Source: Takakia lepidozioides
Taxonomy: Eukaryota > Streptophyta > Takakiopsida > Takakiales > Takakiaceae
Direction of reading: 5' to 3'
Assembly (NCBI GenBank): GCA_030704615.1
Contig: CM060733.1
Coordinates: 34,536,001-34,596,000, forward strand
Length of the DNA stretch: 60,000 nt
Below are positions 35,232-46,777 of this stretch, one piece after another. Below the pieces are notes generated by a model, which saw only the letters and a list, made by a program, of their open reading frames with translations, did not search any database and was not told the DNA's origin. Numbering within the stretch: the first letter of the stretch is position 1; each line of letters opens with the position of its first letter. Made by a program: the position numbers and the translations under genes.

Positions 35232-36255
35232 CGCAACGTACTCCGATTCAGTTGTCGATCCAGCAGTACACGCTTGTTTCCGACTGCTCCAAACAATTGC
35301 TCCTTGGTTGAATATAATGACACATCCAGATCTGGATTTTCTATCATCTATGTCACCAGCATAATCTGCGTCGCAAAATCTTGTGAGCAGATTTGTGTCT
35401 TGCTTCCCATTGTAGGTCAGAACAAATGAGATGTTCCCTTCAAGTATTTCATGATCCGTTCACAGCGTTGCAGTGCACAGGTCTGTGTCTTGATGCGTAT
35501 TTCGCCACTGTACTTACTGCATATGAGATGTCAGGACGACTCCTGATGCTTGCAAACATCAAGCTCCCAACCATTTCCTGATATGGAAATTGGTAATCCA
35601 TGATGTTTTCCTTTTCTTCTTTCTCTGAGTCACCCGAAAGAGAGTAGAAACTCATTTGAGTACTAGGGTCAGCAGGAGTCGTCACTGCCATTGCATTTTC
35701 GAAACCATACTTCGTGATCATCTTCTCAATGTAGACTTGCTGATCGATTGAAATAGTCCTGCGTTGCCGATCTATTTTAATTCGCAAACCAACATAACAG
35801 TCTGCCTCTCCCACTTTGGTTTCAAATTCCTTACCCATGTATTCAAACATGTTGTCAAGCCTTGTTGACTCAACGCAACAGGCCAGTCCATCATCCATGA
35901 AAAGAGATGTGATGATTTTGGGCTCTCTTACTAGTAGTAAATGCAAGGATCTGCCGCACTTGGTACCAAATTGTACCTAAACAGAAAATTGTCAAACTTC
36001 GCATTCCGAACTCGTGAAGCCTGCTTCAGTCCATACAGACATTTTTTCAAACTGCATACCAGGTGCTCTGTGCCTGGTGCTATGAAGCCCGGCGGCTGGA
36101 TCATGTAGATCTCTTCTTCGAGTTCTCCATAGAGAAACGCGGTTTTAATATCAAATTGCATGATATTCATATCCTTAGATGCTGCAATGGCAAGAATGGT
36201 GCGAATGGAGTCATACTTGGCTACAGGAGAAAATGTTTCTGCGTAGTCGATACCA
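35232..36255 (-). pseudogene. Ty1/copia reverse transcriptase and RNase H N-terminal part
   Basis: Minus-strand translation gives ETFSPVAKYDSIRTIL, MQFDIKTAFLYGELEEEIYM, CLYGLKQASR, an active-site variant SLFMDDGLACC and, at the low-coordinate end, DADYAGDIDDRKSRSGC and TESEYVA. These are standard copia reverse transcriptase and RNase H. The active box is FMDD, where copia usually has YVDD. It starts abruptly at 36255, where unrelated AT-rich sequence has replaced the upstream integrase, and stops at the gypsy insertion. Frameshifts occur near 35940 and 35470. Confidence 0.85.
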
Positions 36256-37240
36256 TACTACAAAATCATAACTATGTAATCCGTTGGCCATTTGTTAATT
36301 TGGGAGAAAAGTACTATGGGTGTTTTAGTATAACTATGGGATAGGCTAGATGGTTTTTGGATGTATACCTGAAGAGTATGTAGGCCCGTTTTACCATATG
36401 CAGTGACAGAGGCAAGAATTTTTGTACTTCCATCATGGACCCTTGTACATACTACACTTATTACTTTTGCCGGTACAACACCCAAAAAATACCCCCTGTT
36501 GGCAAGTGATCCTTCGTTGGTGAATTGATGTGGGTTGTGTATATTGCAACCGGTCTACTTTTTGACACTTCTACATCTTGTAGAGTTTCCACAATGATTT
36601 GCAAAACATCTTGATCACTAGCTCCAAATACCTTACTTGTACATTGTCAAGTTAGTAGTAGTAATGCACATAGATATGCAGAAAGCATGTTGAGACAATA
36701 TGGTCCTCATTCGATACTCCATATAAGAATTGTTCAAAAATTGGCAAGTGTGTTTAAATGACTTGCCATACTGACCTGCACTTCGTAAGATAACCATAAC
36801 AATTTGAGATTATTATGCATCATTGCAGGCTAAACAACATTGTGATTATACATATAAATCATAACTTTTACATAATTTTGTGCACACATCATATCTTAAT
36901 ACTTATGAATAAATAGACCCAAAACCTCTCAATCTCAATTGTACACATATGTGTATGTTTATAAGAAAGACGGAGGCTTACTTCATGGACTCCTCTCCTT
37001 ACTTTTGAGTAATAAGATACAAGTATCAAGGATATCCTTGCATTTATATTGACATGTGTCCACCATATTATTGACAATCGACATAAGGCCCACTCCTAAA
37101 AGGGGGGCTATAGCCACAAACTGCCACCATGTTCATCCAATGAGGAATCTGACAAATCCCAATATTGTTTTACATATTAAAATACATGTGGTTGATCATC
37201 TCTATATGAAGGAAGTCAGTTCGTTTGTTTTGTTTTGTTT
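36256..37240. other. AT-rich non-coding stretch
   Basis: No gene or repeat that I can name. It abuts the broken copia sequence at 36255, so its left edge is probably an insertion or deletion boundary. Confidence 0.35.
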
Positions 37241-40065
37241 GTTTGTAGCGTCGGTGAGATCTCCCAAACCGCGGGGCCCAATCCCGGTGCTTGGTGCCGT
37301 TGGAAAGCCCCGAATGAGGAGGAGTGCACCGGCTTGGTCTCATGATTTTCGGACCCGCGGTGTGGGAGATCTGGAATTTTGAGTACTTTTGGTCGCTAGA
37401 AATTCGGGAAAAATAGCAAAGTGGGCTTTCCTAGGACATTGATTGGAGCCTCGACAAGAGATATAATATCAATAATGATTGGATATATTACGACTCAATA
37501 AATTCATGAAAAGGGAAAATTTAGGCCTTAACATTGGAGACATACTTGGATACATAGGAGATCAATGTACATTGGGCTTAGATGGGCTCGACACACATGG
37601 GTGATGCCCTTGGATACATACAAGTTTGCACTTTGGGCTTAGATGGGCCTCGACATAGGAGACGCACTGGGATACATAGAAGATCTTACACTTGGGCTTA
37701 GATGACACTAGACATTTGGGCCAACCGCAAAGGCTATCCTAGAGGTCGCATTTGGGCCTCGACATAGGAGACACACTTGGATACATAGGGGATTGCACTT
37801 GAACTTAGATGACACTGGATACTTGGGCCACCAATATAGGCTAGATTTCAATTCTTCACATGGACCAACGGCACAGGCTACCCTAGTCGATATATGAAGG
37901 AAGCCAGTTTGTTTGTTAGTTTGTTTTGTTTTATTTTGTAGCGTTGAGCTGTCCCAAACCGTGGGCCCAGCGCTGGTGCTTGGTCCCATTGGAAAGCCCT
38001 TGAGGAGGAGGGGTGCACCAGCTTGGTCTCATTATTTTTGGACCTGCGGTGTGGGAGATGTCGAATTTCAAGTACTTTAGATCGCTGGAGAATTGTGAAA
38101 AATAGCAAAGTGGGCATTCCTGGGACAATGGTTGGAGCCTCGACATGAGAGATATCAAGGGAAAGGTCTCTGGTTCAAATCTGGTCGTAGGCTCTGTGGA
38201 AAAAAAATGATTAGACCTAGATGACTTAGATGACATTGGACACTTGGGCCTCTACATGGGAGATGCACTTGGATACATGAATAGAAGATTGCACTGGGAC
38301 CATAGGAGACGCACTTGGATACATGGGAAATTGCACTTGGTCTTAGATTTCAATTATTGACACATGGGCCTCGACATAGGAGAAAAAAATGATTAGACTT
38401 AGATGACTTAGATGACATTGGACACTTGGGCCAATGGCACAGGCTACCCTAGAGGGCGCACTTGGGCCTCGACATAGGAGAGACATAGTGGGATACATAA
38501 AAGATCTTACACTTGGGCTTAGATGACACTGGACACTTGGGCCAACAGCACAGGCTACCCTAGAGGTTGCATTTGGGCCTTGACATAGGGGACGCACTGG
38601 GATACATAGGAAATTGCACTTGGTCTTAGATTTCAATTCTTCGCACGTAGGCCGAAGGCACAGACTACCCTAGAGGTCGCACTTGGGCCTCGAAATAGGA
38701 GACACACTGGGATACATAGGAAATTGCACTTGGACATAGATGACACTGGACGGGAGATATATCAATAATGATTGGATATATTACTACTCATAAATTTAAG
38801 GAAAAAAATAAATTGGGCCTTGACACGGGAGACGCACTTGGATACATAGAAAATTGCACTTGGTCTTAGGTTTCAATTCTTCACACATGGGCCAACAGCA
38901 TAGGCTACACTAGAGGTCGCACTTGGGCCTTAACATAGGAGATGCACTTGGATACATAGGAAATTGCACTCAGTCTTAGATTTCAATTATTCACACATGG
39001 GCCAAAGGTACAGGCTACCCTAGAGGTCGCACTTGGGCCTCGAGTATGGTAGCCTCTGCTGTTGGCCCAAGTATCCAGTGTCATCTAAGCCCAAGTGTAA
39101 GACCTCCTATGTATCCCATAGTTTTGGTACCATTGGAAAGCCCTCAACGAGGAGGGGTGCACGGGTTTGGTCTCATAATTTTGGACCTGCGGTGTGGGAG
39201 ATGTGGAATTTCATGTACTTTTGGTCGCTGAAAATTCCCAAAAAATAGCAAAGTGGGCTTTCTGGACACTTGGGCCAGCGACACATACTACCCTAGTCAA
39301 CATATGAAGCGAGACGTTTGTTTTGTTTTTTTTTGTTGTTTTTTTTGGTCACGTTGAGATGTCCCAAACCGCGGGCCCAGCCGTGGTGCTTGGTACCTTT
39401 GGAAAGCCCTCGGAGGGGTGCTTTGTGCATCCCTAGCCTAGATAATGAAAAAGATCTCATGTAATATAGATATCCTTGAAACCATCATAAGATACTAGGG
39501 TAGTCTATGCCGTTGGCCCAAGTGTCCAGTGTCATCCAAGTCCAAGTGCAATCCCCTATATATCCAAGTGTGTTTCCTATGTCGAGGCCTAGATGCGACC
39601 TCTAGGATAACGTGTTTTGTGAATTGGCCCAGATGTCCAGTGTCATCTAAGCCCAAGTGCAAGATCTCCTATCATGTATCCTAGTGCGTCTCCTATGTGG
39701 AGGCCCAAGTGCGACCTCTATAACTTGCGCCGTTGGCCCAAGTGTCCAATGTCATCTAAGTCTAATCATTGAACCTGTACCTTTGGCCCATGTGTGAAGA
39801 ATTGAAAATCTAATACCAAGTGCAATTTCCTATGTATCCAATGTTGTCTCCTATGTTGAGGCCCAAGTGTGACATCTAGTATAGCCTATGTCGTTGGCCC
39901 ATGTGTGAAGAAAGAATTAAAATCTAAGTCCAAGGGCAATCTCCTATGTATCCAAATGCGTCTCCTATGTCGAGGCCCAAATGCAACCTTTAGGATAGCC
40001 TATGCCGTTGACCCAAGTGTCCAATGTCATCTAAGTCATCTAAGTCTAATCATTATTTTTCCACA
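37241..40065. repeat. Satellite-like repeats in two orientations
   Basis: A unit of about 100-110 bp (TTGGGCCTCGACATAGGAGA, GCACTTGGATACATAGGA, CTTAGATGACACTGGACACT, CAACGGCACAGGCTACCC, TAGAGGTCGCA) recurs irregularly in the forward direction at about 37540-39060 and in reverse at about 39060-40050. A second unit of about 190 bp (CCCAAACCGCGGGCCCA ... GGTGTGGGAGATGTGGAATT) is interspersed at 37241, 37935, 39115 and 39345. A B-box-like GGTTCAAATCTGGTC at 38171 and its complement near 40068 mark possible SINE ends. No coding. Confidence 0.7.
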
Positions 40066-40201
40066 AAGCCTACGACCAGATTTGAAACTCTATTTTAACT
40101 AATTGTGGACTTTTGTTTGGTCCAGAAATAATACAAGATATATGAATAATTATAATCTATAATAGAAATAAAGAGATATATCTATAATTATTTGACTATT
40201 T

Positions 40202-40760
40202 GTGCACTATATAACAACAAATTATGTAATCCTCCACACATTCTACGCAAAAATACAAGTATGTCCCACCTTCGTGTGCGGTGTGCAGAAAACTTATGCG
40301 GCCGACATTGTCATTCTCGACATCCTAGATGACCAGGCTGTGCCAGAAGTTCTTCCAAAGGGCAAGACGCCAGGCTGGAACTAATTCGAGGACAACTACT
40401 GGAGTTGGGTGTTCGGGTTCTGTAATAACTTCCTCTCTGATGCAGGGACACTTCTACTTTTTCAGTCATGTGACAATGATAGTCGTCGGGCATTGGCATC
40501 ATACCTCAAGTCTTCAGGGTTTGAGGTTTTGCGCACATGGAATTGTGTGAACAGCCTCTACCTTGTGAAAGGGGGTTTCCCTGGTCAGCTGGTATGCCGT
40601 CTCCCTTCTGCTTGTGCTTTCATGATGAGTTTCAATGTTCTCTGCAGCTTCACTCTAGTAGAATCTGTTATGATCGACACCGATCATCACCGATTCGTGA
40701 TAAAAATGATTTTTTTGTGTCTGAGTTATGAACAGCCGATGTACACACTTCCACTATAAA
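40202..40760 (+). pseudogene. Unknown gene fragment, possibly methyltransferase-like
   Basis: One frame runs from about 40202 to 40757 with a single TAA at 40382. It contains ADIVILDILDDQAVP, then after the stop WSWVFGFCNNFLSDAGTLLL, an Asp-Asn-Asp-Ser segment and LKSSGFEVLRTWNCVNSLYL. The order 'ILD ... GGTLLLF ... GFEV' resembles the second half of a Rossmann-fold methyltransferase, but no diagnostic catalytic motif (such as DPPY) is present. This is a weak structural guess. It is upstream of the FCP1-like gene on the same strand and could be part of the same transcription unit. Confidence 0.3.
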
Positions 40761-41374
40761 TTGTGTTTACCACACTAACTTGCTATCGGACAAAGAGCCC
40801 GTGTCCCACAAAAGACAGCGGGGCTTTTAGTCCTGCCTCTATCACCACTGTCCATTTTTGCGGGGGACGAGCTCTTAGTCCTCCCTCCCAGAAAAAACAA
40901 CGGAGGCAGAGGCCGAACTCAGAGCCCAACTCACTCTCAAAGTGTCTCCCAACATTTCAATTTGGATGTAGGTAACGAATGACACCTGGAGATTTATGGT
41001 GTCTTTAAAAATTATAAATGGAACAAATTGTGTGTATTGCATCTGGTTGTGTTCTAGTTGTGTTTTTGGCAATACCTGATCTGTATCTTGATATTTCCCA
41101 CCTTCTTGAACTTTACATGTGACTAACGATAATAAAACTCGTATAGATCCATGAACGGAAATTGGAGGAAATCACACAAACCCGGACAGAATCCATTGCG
41201 ACTCAAACAGTGAGGAGGCAGGTGGACTTAACAATAAGGGCCAGCCCAACTGATCCGGTCAAACAAACAACCTCCACTACCCAGCCGACGTTGCGAGATG
41301 GAGGAGATGAGCCGGAGATGGTCGTTGCTCACCGCGAAGGAAAAGAGAGCGAGCAGCAACAACAGCAAATTCGG

Positions 41375-41376
<2 letters not shown>

Positions 41377-41405
<29 letters not shown>
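41377..41405. repeat. Homopolymer run of 29 C
   Basis: An uninterrupted 29-base C tract, then A and CCCC. It interrupts an otherwise coding-looking stretch. Its length is likely to be polymorphic or poorly assembled. Confidence 0.9.
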
Positions 41406-41532
41406 ACCCCCGAAACGGGTATACACCTCATAACCATCTTAGATATGTTCTTCTTTGTCCTTCTTCTAGTTTTCAAAATAAATTAATTGTTCTGTTATTC
41501 CACAGGATGATATGATTCACCCTCCAATCGAC

Positions 41533-43130
41533 TAGTATCGCCTCTCTGAGGGACCGAAAGGATCTCGACCAGGATACTACGTCCTGGTTCTTGACGTCGG
41601 TTACCTTGGTGAGGTTTACCTCCGAGATGGCCTGACATCCCCTCCCGCAACCCATCCTTGTGTGTGCGCTGGAAAATTCAAGCTTGCAGTCCGAAATGGG
41701 TTGGACGACTTCTTGAAATGGGTCCTTAAGCATTTTGAGGTCTACTTTTGGAACACTGGACCGTTAGAAAATGTCATGGATATAGGGCTGGCTTTGTTTG
41801 GAAGAAGGTTTTACAAGGTCAGGGAATTCAGCAATGAGAACTGCGTGAAGCATAGACAGACGTCCAGTGCTGAATGGCCCAAATATCCGAAAGCGCCAAT
41901 ATATCTTAAACGTCTCTACGACCTTTTCACTATACACGACCTTGTAGCGTACAAATCAAACACACTTCTTATTGACACTGTAGAAAATATGTATAAGTCG
42001 TACTTGAACCCAAAGTCGCTCGGTATCTTCCTTCCAAAATATAAAGCGCTCGTCGACCCATACAAGGACAGGTTTCTTCTGGATAAACTCAAACCGCACC
42101 TGGAAAAGTTGCGGTTATCCGGAAAAGACGCTGATATATTCAACGTGGAAAAACCCATAGGATGTCCACCGTATAATGACCCAAAGGTCAAATGCCTCTT
42201 GCTATGGGATTTGCAGTGGCAGGTTTATCTTAGAAAACAAAAATTTCCTGACGCTTCATTGGAACAGTTTGAAACGTGGATGGCTGCTTTAGATTTTCAT
42301 GAACCTCGACTGTTCAGTGGACATTGCTCCCAATGTCAATCCTGTCCTTGGTTTATCTTGATTACCACCTGAGTGGATGTATGAATTTCTCACAGATTGC
42401 AGCACCAGTTTCTCCAGTTGCGAAAGGATTGCGCTTGATAATTTTTTACCTGAATGGAGTTTTGTGCAAAGTCTTGAAGCACCAGAAGAGCTACAGTGTC
42501 CCACGAATGTCCGAGACAGACTACAAGATACCAGCTTTTGTTGGGTTTTGACTTGTCTATAGGCGGGAAAAATATCGTGAGATGTGGACAGAGTTGAACA
42601 AACATTTCCGTCTAGGTATATGGAGCTGCATCATGTACAAGAACTTGCAGCCTATCCTAGACTTTATGCTTCGGGGTCTTCCTCAGCCGACATTCGTTAT
42701 GTCTCAGGAAGATTGTATCTCCTGTCCTACTTCTGTCCACCCTCAATTTATATCAGGATACGACCCGCCGAGTCTATTCTTGAAGCCATTGATGACGGTC
42801 TGGCAAAGATTTGGTGGTCAGTACAACCTGAGTAACACTCTACTTATTGACGATTCAAGTGTGTGTTGAATCCGCCTGAATCCTGCCTGATTCTAAAATT
42901 GTTTGAATCCGTTGAGACGGACTCTTGCTATCTCCATAAGGTTCTTCAGAAATATTTGCTTGAAATGAAGAAATCTCACACCGTTTCCAGTTATCTCAAA
43001 GAAAAGATGATAGGACTTAAGCCTTGACAGAATGTTTCCACCGATCCCAAGTTTAAGCCTCTCCTGGATTATGTTGATGATTCTAATTACGGGAATCTCC
43101 GATATGATGCTTCAAAATAAAGATTTTATT
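41533..43130 (+). pseudogene. Tandem FCP1/NIF phosphatase-like gene, degenerate
   Basis: The first module (41533-42330) reads YVLVLDVGYLGEVYLRDG, then LAVRNGLDDFLKWVLKHFEV and NTLLIDTVENMYKSYLNP. This is the layout of the FCP1/NIF HAD-type phosphatase domain, which dephosphorylates the RNA polymerase II C-terminal tail in known members. The DxDxT catalytic site is replaced (DVGYL), so activity is doubtful. A second module (42580-43000) has LGIWSCIMYKNLQPILDFML, LFLKPLMTVWQRFG and NTLLIDDSSVCVLNPPES, a closer match to plant NIF-domain proteins. Frame changes near 42310 and 42870 and an in-frame TGA at 43025 suggest decay, though introns may explain some. The frame ends at 43130 over an AATAAA signal (43126-43131). 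Confidence 0.6.
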
Positions 43131-43428
43131 GATCAACCACGTCTGTGATTCAATGTTTATTTTTTATTGGTTTTTTTATAGGTTGTATTGTTTTTCTAGA
43201 AAAACTGTTGTGTACTGTGATTTCCTTTTCAATCTGAATTGACATGGAATTGTTTGCTATTTCCTAGTCTCATCCATGCGTTTCTCTACCCCATACCATC
43301 CCGATCCTCTGAGATACAGGCCTTCTCCGAAACTCGTCTCGGGGGCTTTTTCAAATCCGACAACCTCCACTATGCAGTGGAGGTTATCCCGTGTCTGTAC
43401 ATTGACCTTGTAAGTTCGTTTCTGCAGG

Positions 43429-43874
43429 TTCATGGCGATGCTGCTGATGCCAACTTCTTGTCGGGACCTCCATTGGAATCCTCCATATCAGAAATTCGTC
43501 TACAGATGGACAACATTCACACTACTGTTGAGATTTCTGTCATCGACGGTGAAGCATCATCCAGGCACTTGGCTTCCCTTCAATTGCACGACCCTTTTCT
43601 TCAGTCCATTCCTGAAAATGATGTTCTGTCGCAGGATTGTTTAGGATTGAATGTCGAAGATGGAAGCCAACTTAACAAATGTGCAGGGGATTTCGTGGAC
43701 CTCACTCTACAATCCTCACCCTCCGTGTTAAGTGTCAATGGTGTGAAATCTACCTCGAGAATATCATCCGTTGAGGACGCGGCTGCGGCTGCGGCTCCGC
43801 AACACAATGTTGCCTCTCTTCCCTCTTTCTCTCCCCAGCACGAAGGCTGGACAGCCCAAATCAGAAGGAGTCAG
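43429..43874 (+). CDS. Exon of an unknown gene, upstream of MULE B
   Basis: An open frame begins after a good acceptor (TTTCTGCAG) and ends at a donor (AGTCAG|GTAAAA). The protein is acidic and Ser-rich with no recognised domain (for example SLQLHDPFLQSIPENDVLSQ), and a run of Ala near its end. The exon continues, across the intron that contains MULE B, to 47997. A poly-Ala and Ser/Asp-rich character suggests a disordered nuclear protein, but that is inference. Confidence 0.45.
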
Positions 43875-44430
43875 GTAAAATTACTTACAACGACGCAATG
43901 GCGTGAGCGCGCGAGCGTACGCTCACGCCAGCTGACGTGGCGTGAGCATCATGTCAGCATGCTGATGTGGCGGTAAATGATGACGTGGCACTGTCCGTCA
44001 TCTGCCACGTCAGCATTAACATGCGCCGCCTATAACCGTGGATGGTCCTATGACCGTGGAATTAATGCAGGGAATCTTGCCTAAATAGAATCAAGACGAG
44101 CGTTGAGGCCTACAATTGCAGCATCCAACATTGTGTAATTACAAATGCTTGTTTCACTTTTACAATTACGAGGACGAAAAAATATCCTCACAAAGTGTGC
44201 GCCATAAAGGCTGCCACGGGAAGACCTTCCTCCCTCCTCAAATGACAATGAGAGTTAGGATCATCTTCAAAAGATAATTGTAGTGCATAGCGACAGCAAG
44301 ACATGTAGACTTCGAACGGTGCAATGACAAATGTGCACTACCTAAAAGTTGTCACTCAGAGCTCACTCCGTATAGTCGGAGGCCATATCATTGCACCGCC
44401 GACGAATTGATGTGAATTACACATTTCAAA

Positions 44431-46302
44431 TCAGGGTCGTCCTGGCATAGGCACTTTTGGGTCGCCCGATCCGAAGACAATACGAACAGCATTGAAATTT
44501 GCTTGAGCACTATCCGCCATGAAACCTGCAAAATTTGGAGATGGCAGCCCTTGGCAGCCCATGACACGTATCAGGGAATTCCACATGAGCTTCTGGGATT
44601 CCGTATCCTCGGATTGCATGTCACAAACTGCAATTGTCATAACTCGTTGGTACACTAGATCGTAGACATGACAAGCCATTGTCGTCCAATCCTTCACTCG
44701 TTTCACATGATCAAACATAAGAAAACAGTTCTGCAAGTCCCCAGTCTTATGCATCCGCTTCACGAGGCTAACCCCACTGCCCTCCCCAACAGTCGACATT
44801 TTGAAAAGAAAAACTTTGATGACACCTTGACCTGGGAATACATTGTCCTGGATGTAATCGTACTTGCTCACTCGTTTCAATTCCAAAATGTTGTCTATGT
44901 AGCCTCTGATCCCAGAGCCCATTCTCAATGCATTGATCTGATGCCGAATGTTAGGTGAACTTAAAGTGGAGAAATGATCCATGACCAGGTCCAACGCTGC
45001 ACCGTCAAGTTTAGTCCCCACAGAATCCCCTTCACTCAAAATATGGCTTTCCAAGAAGGACTTGCTTGCGCCAAGAGCAATTGCAGATGTTGTTGCGGAT
45101 GGGTTTTTCCCGAACTCCTGTTTAATCAACCTCGATACTGTCTCAACACTCTCCCTGTAATCCCCTTTCGAGACAGGATGGTTATGGAATCTGAAATGCA
45201 CACAAGCTCTTGTCATTGTTTTCAAACGGTGGACAACATAGTACATTCTTGCTCCGCAGAGCGCCAAGCAGGATGGCACAAGTTTGCAGAATTTGCAGAC
45301 GAAAGTGTTTGCCGGTGGAGGGGCAGTCCCAGGCTGAAATGGATTTTCCGCCAGACCCTCCCATTCACTTTGATTATGAACCCCAGACTGAAGAAAGTGT
45401 CTCCAATTCAAATTATCACACCTAAGGTGTCCATTGCAAACCGTCCTCCTGAAAACAAGCTTGTCATCATTCTGAATATTTGATGTTTTTGTTCTGCACC
45501 ACAGGTGCCCGTCGTGTTTCTTGTCCATTCCATGTATCATGATTGTTACACCTCCAACTCGCGGAGGAGGAGGCAGCTCGAATAGGATATCGCCATCAAA
45601 AGCCTCCGGCAAGAACTTCACAGGCACCTGCTTCAAAGATTCCCAATCAATTCCCCGCAACTCACTTTTGAATCCAGCCATTCCTCCCATCGCCCGCAAT
45701 TTTGGAATGACACTACAAATCTCTTCTTCATCAGCTTCTCCAACCGCAGTAGGAAGGACTGGATTTGGAATTTCACTTATGTCATCATCGGAAGAATCCA
45801 AAAGCTCAACGATTGGAGTGGAGGACGTCTGTTCTTTTTTCACCACCACCTCCCTCTTGTCTTCAACGACCGAAGCAACAGTCCCGGGCGTCACATATGA
45901 CCCAAGAGACTTTCGCCGAGGCTCTCCAAGTACTCTGTATCGACCAGGATGCACTCTCCACTGGCTGATATGAGCCGTCTCATCACGGTTTTGGAAAGAG
46001 TATTTCAAGAACTTCCCTTTAAGATCGTACACCTCTTTCTCCAAAAAGATGGAGCCATTCTGCAGCTGAAAACCGGTAGCCAAGACATATTCCAGAACAA
46101 TTGCAAATCCATTGTCAAGGACTTCCTGGGAGAACGGCACTGGTTTGTCGTCAGAGAAGAACTCCGCTTCAGAGGAAGCCATCTTCCTTCCTCGCGTACG
46201 TTTATACCTTGCTATCGCAGATCTAGTGTAAATCGGTTTACTGATGTCTCCAGAACACAGTTGAAGAATGAGCAGAGAATATGGCGGAGGAAGCTCAGAC
46301 AA
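44431..46302 (-). CDS. Probable MULE-type transposase, C-terminally truncated
   Basis: A 623-codon open frame; the ATG at 46182 (MASSEAEFFSDD) is a plausible start. From N to C: an acidic region, a Cys/His-rich segment that could bind zinc and DNA (CNGHLRCDNLNWRHFLQ, then CKFCKLVPSCLALCGA), HFRFHNHPV, and a catalytic-looking part with VCDMQSEDTESQKLMW and GFMADSAQANFNAVRIVFG. The last segment resembles the second Asp region of Mutator transposases. The frame stops soon after, before the third acidic residue would be expected, so it is probably truncated or continues in another exon at lower coordinates. The family call rests mainly on the 10-bp target duplication and terminal repeats of the element. 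Confidence 0.6.
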   Translation of the reverse strand: MSELPPPYSLLILQLCSGDISKPIYTRSAIARYKRTRGRKMASSEAEFFSDDKPVPFSQEVLDNGFAIVLEYVLATGFQLQNGSIFLEKEVYDLKGKFLKYSFQNRDETAHISQWRVHPGRYRVLGEPRRKSLGSYVTPGTVASVVEDKREVVVKKEQTSSTPIVELLDSSDDDISEIPNPVLPTAVGEADEEEICSVIPKLRAMGGMAGFKSELRGIDWESLKQVPVKFLPEAFDGDILFELPPPPRVGGVTIMIHGMDKKHDGHLWCRTKTSNIQNDDKLVFRRTVCNGHLRCDNLNWRHFLQSGVHNQSEWEGLAENPFQPGTAPPPANTFVCKFCKLVPSCLALCGARMYYVVHRLKTMTRACVHFRFHNHPVSKGDYRESVETVSRLIKQEFGKNPSATTSAIALGASKSFLESHILSEGDSVGTKLDGAALDLVMDHFSTLSSPNIRHQINALRMGSGIRGYIDNILELKRVSKYDYIQDNVFPGQGVIKVFLFKMSTVGEGSGVSLVKRMHKTGDLQNCFLMFDHVKRVKDWTTMACHVYDLVYQRVMTIAVCDMQSEDTESQKLMWNSLIRVMGCQGLPSPNFAGFMADSAQANFNAVRIVFGSGDPKVPMPGRP

Positions 46303-46777
46303 CGACTGTGCATATTATGTTATTCTTTCCAGATATGCAGCCGTCCATTTTAATTACTTTTCTTGTGGGCCCAGTGGTCAGAGTATCCCTAGGAGCAGTG
46401 TCGGCAGCTGTTAAACCGTTAATCAGAACCTCATCAATAAACCCAATAACAAAGCCGACTTCCTGGAAGCATGCCACATGATCTGAGGATGGGATTGCAG
46501 ATTAAGTAAATGTATCTTTATACTACTACCAATGATCATGCGCACCTGGAAAGTTCCAAATGTGAAATGAATGTGGGGTTTGGCTAACAAGGATGACCGT
46601 GTATGATATTCCAAAATTTGTCATCAAACTCTCGTTCATTTACATTTATTTGTGTAAGACTGTGCGCCAAGATTTCTGGGATTCGCTGTTATTTTTAAAT
46701 ATTGAAACCGTTCTAATAAAGAACACGCCGTTTATTTTGGGCGACACACGTCAGATATCGGAAGAAGCCTTTTTGGC

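Noticed and set aside
41228-41476. Poly-Gly/poly-Pro open frames over the C run
   Set aside because: They are created by the 29-base homopolymer and are not real coding.
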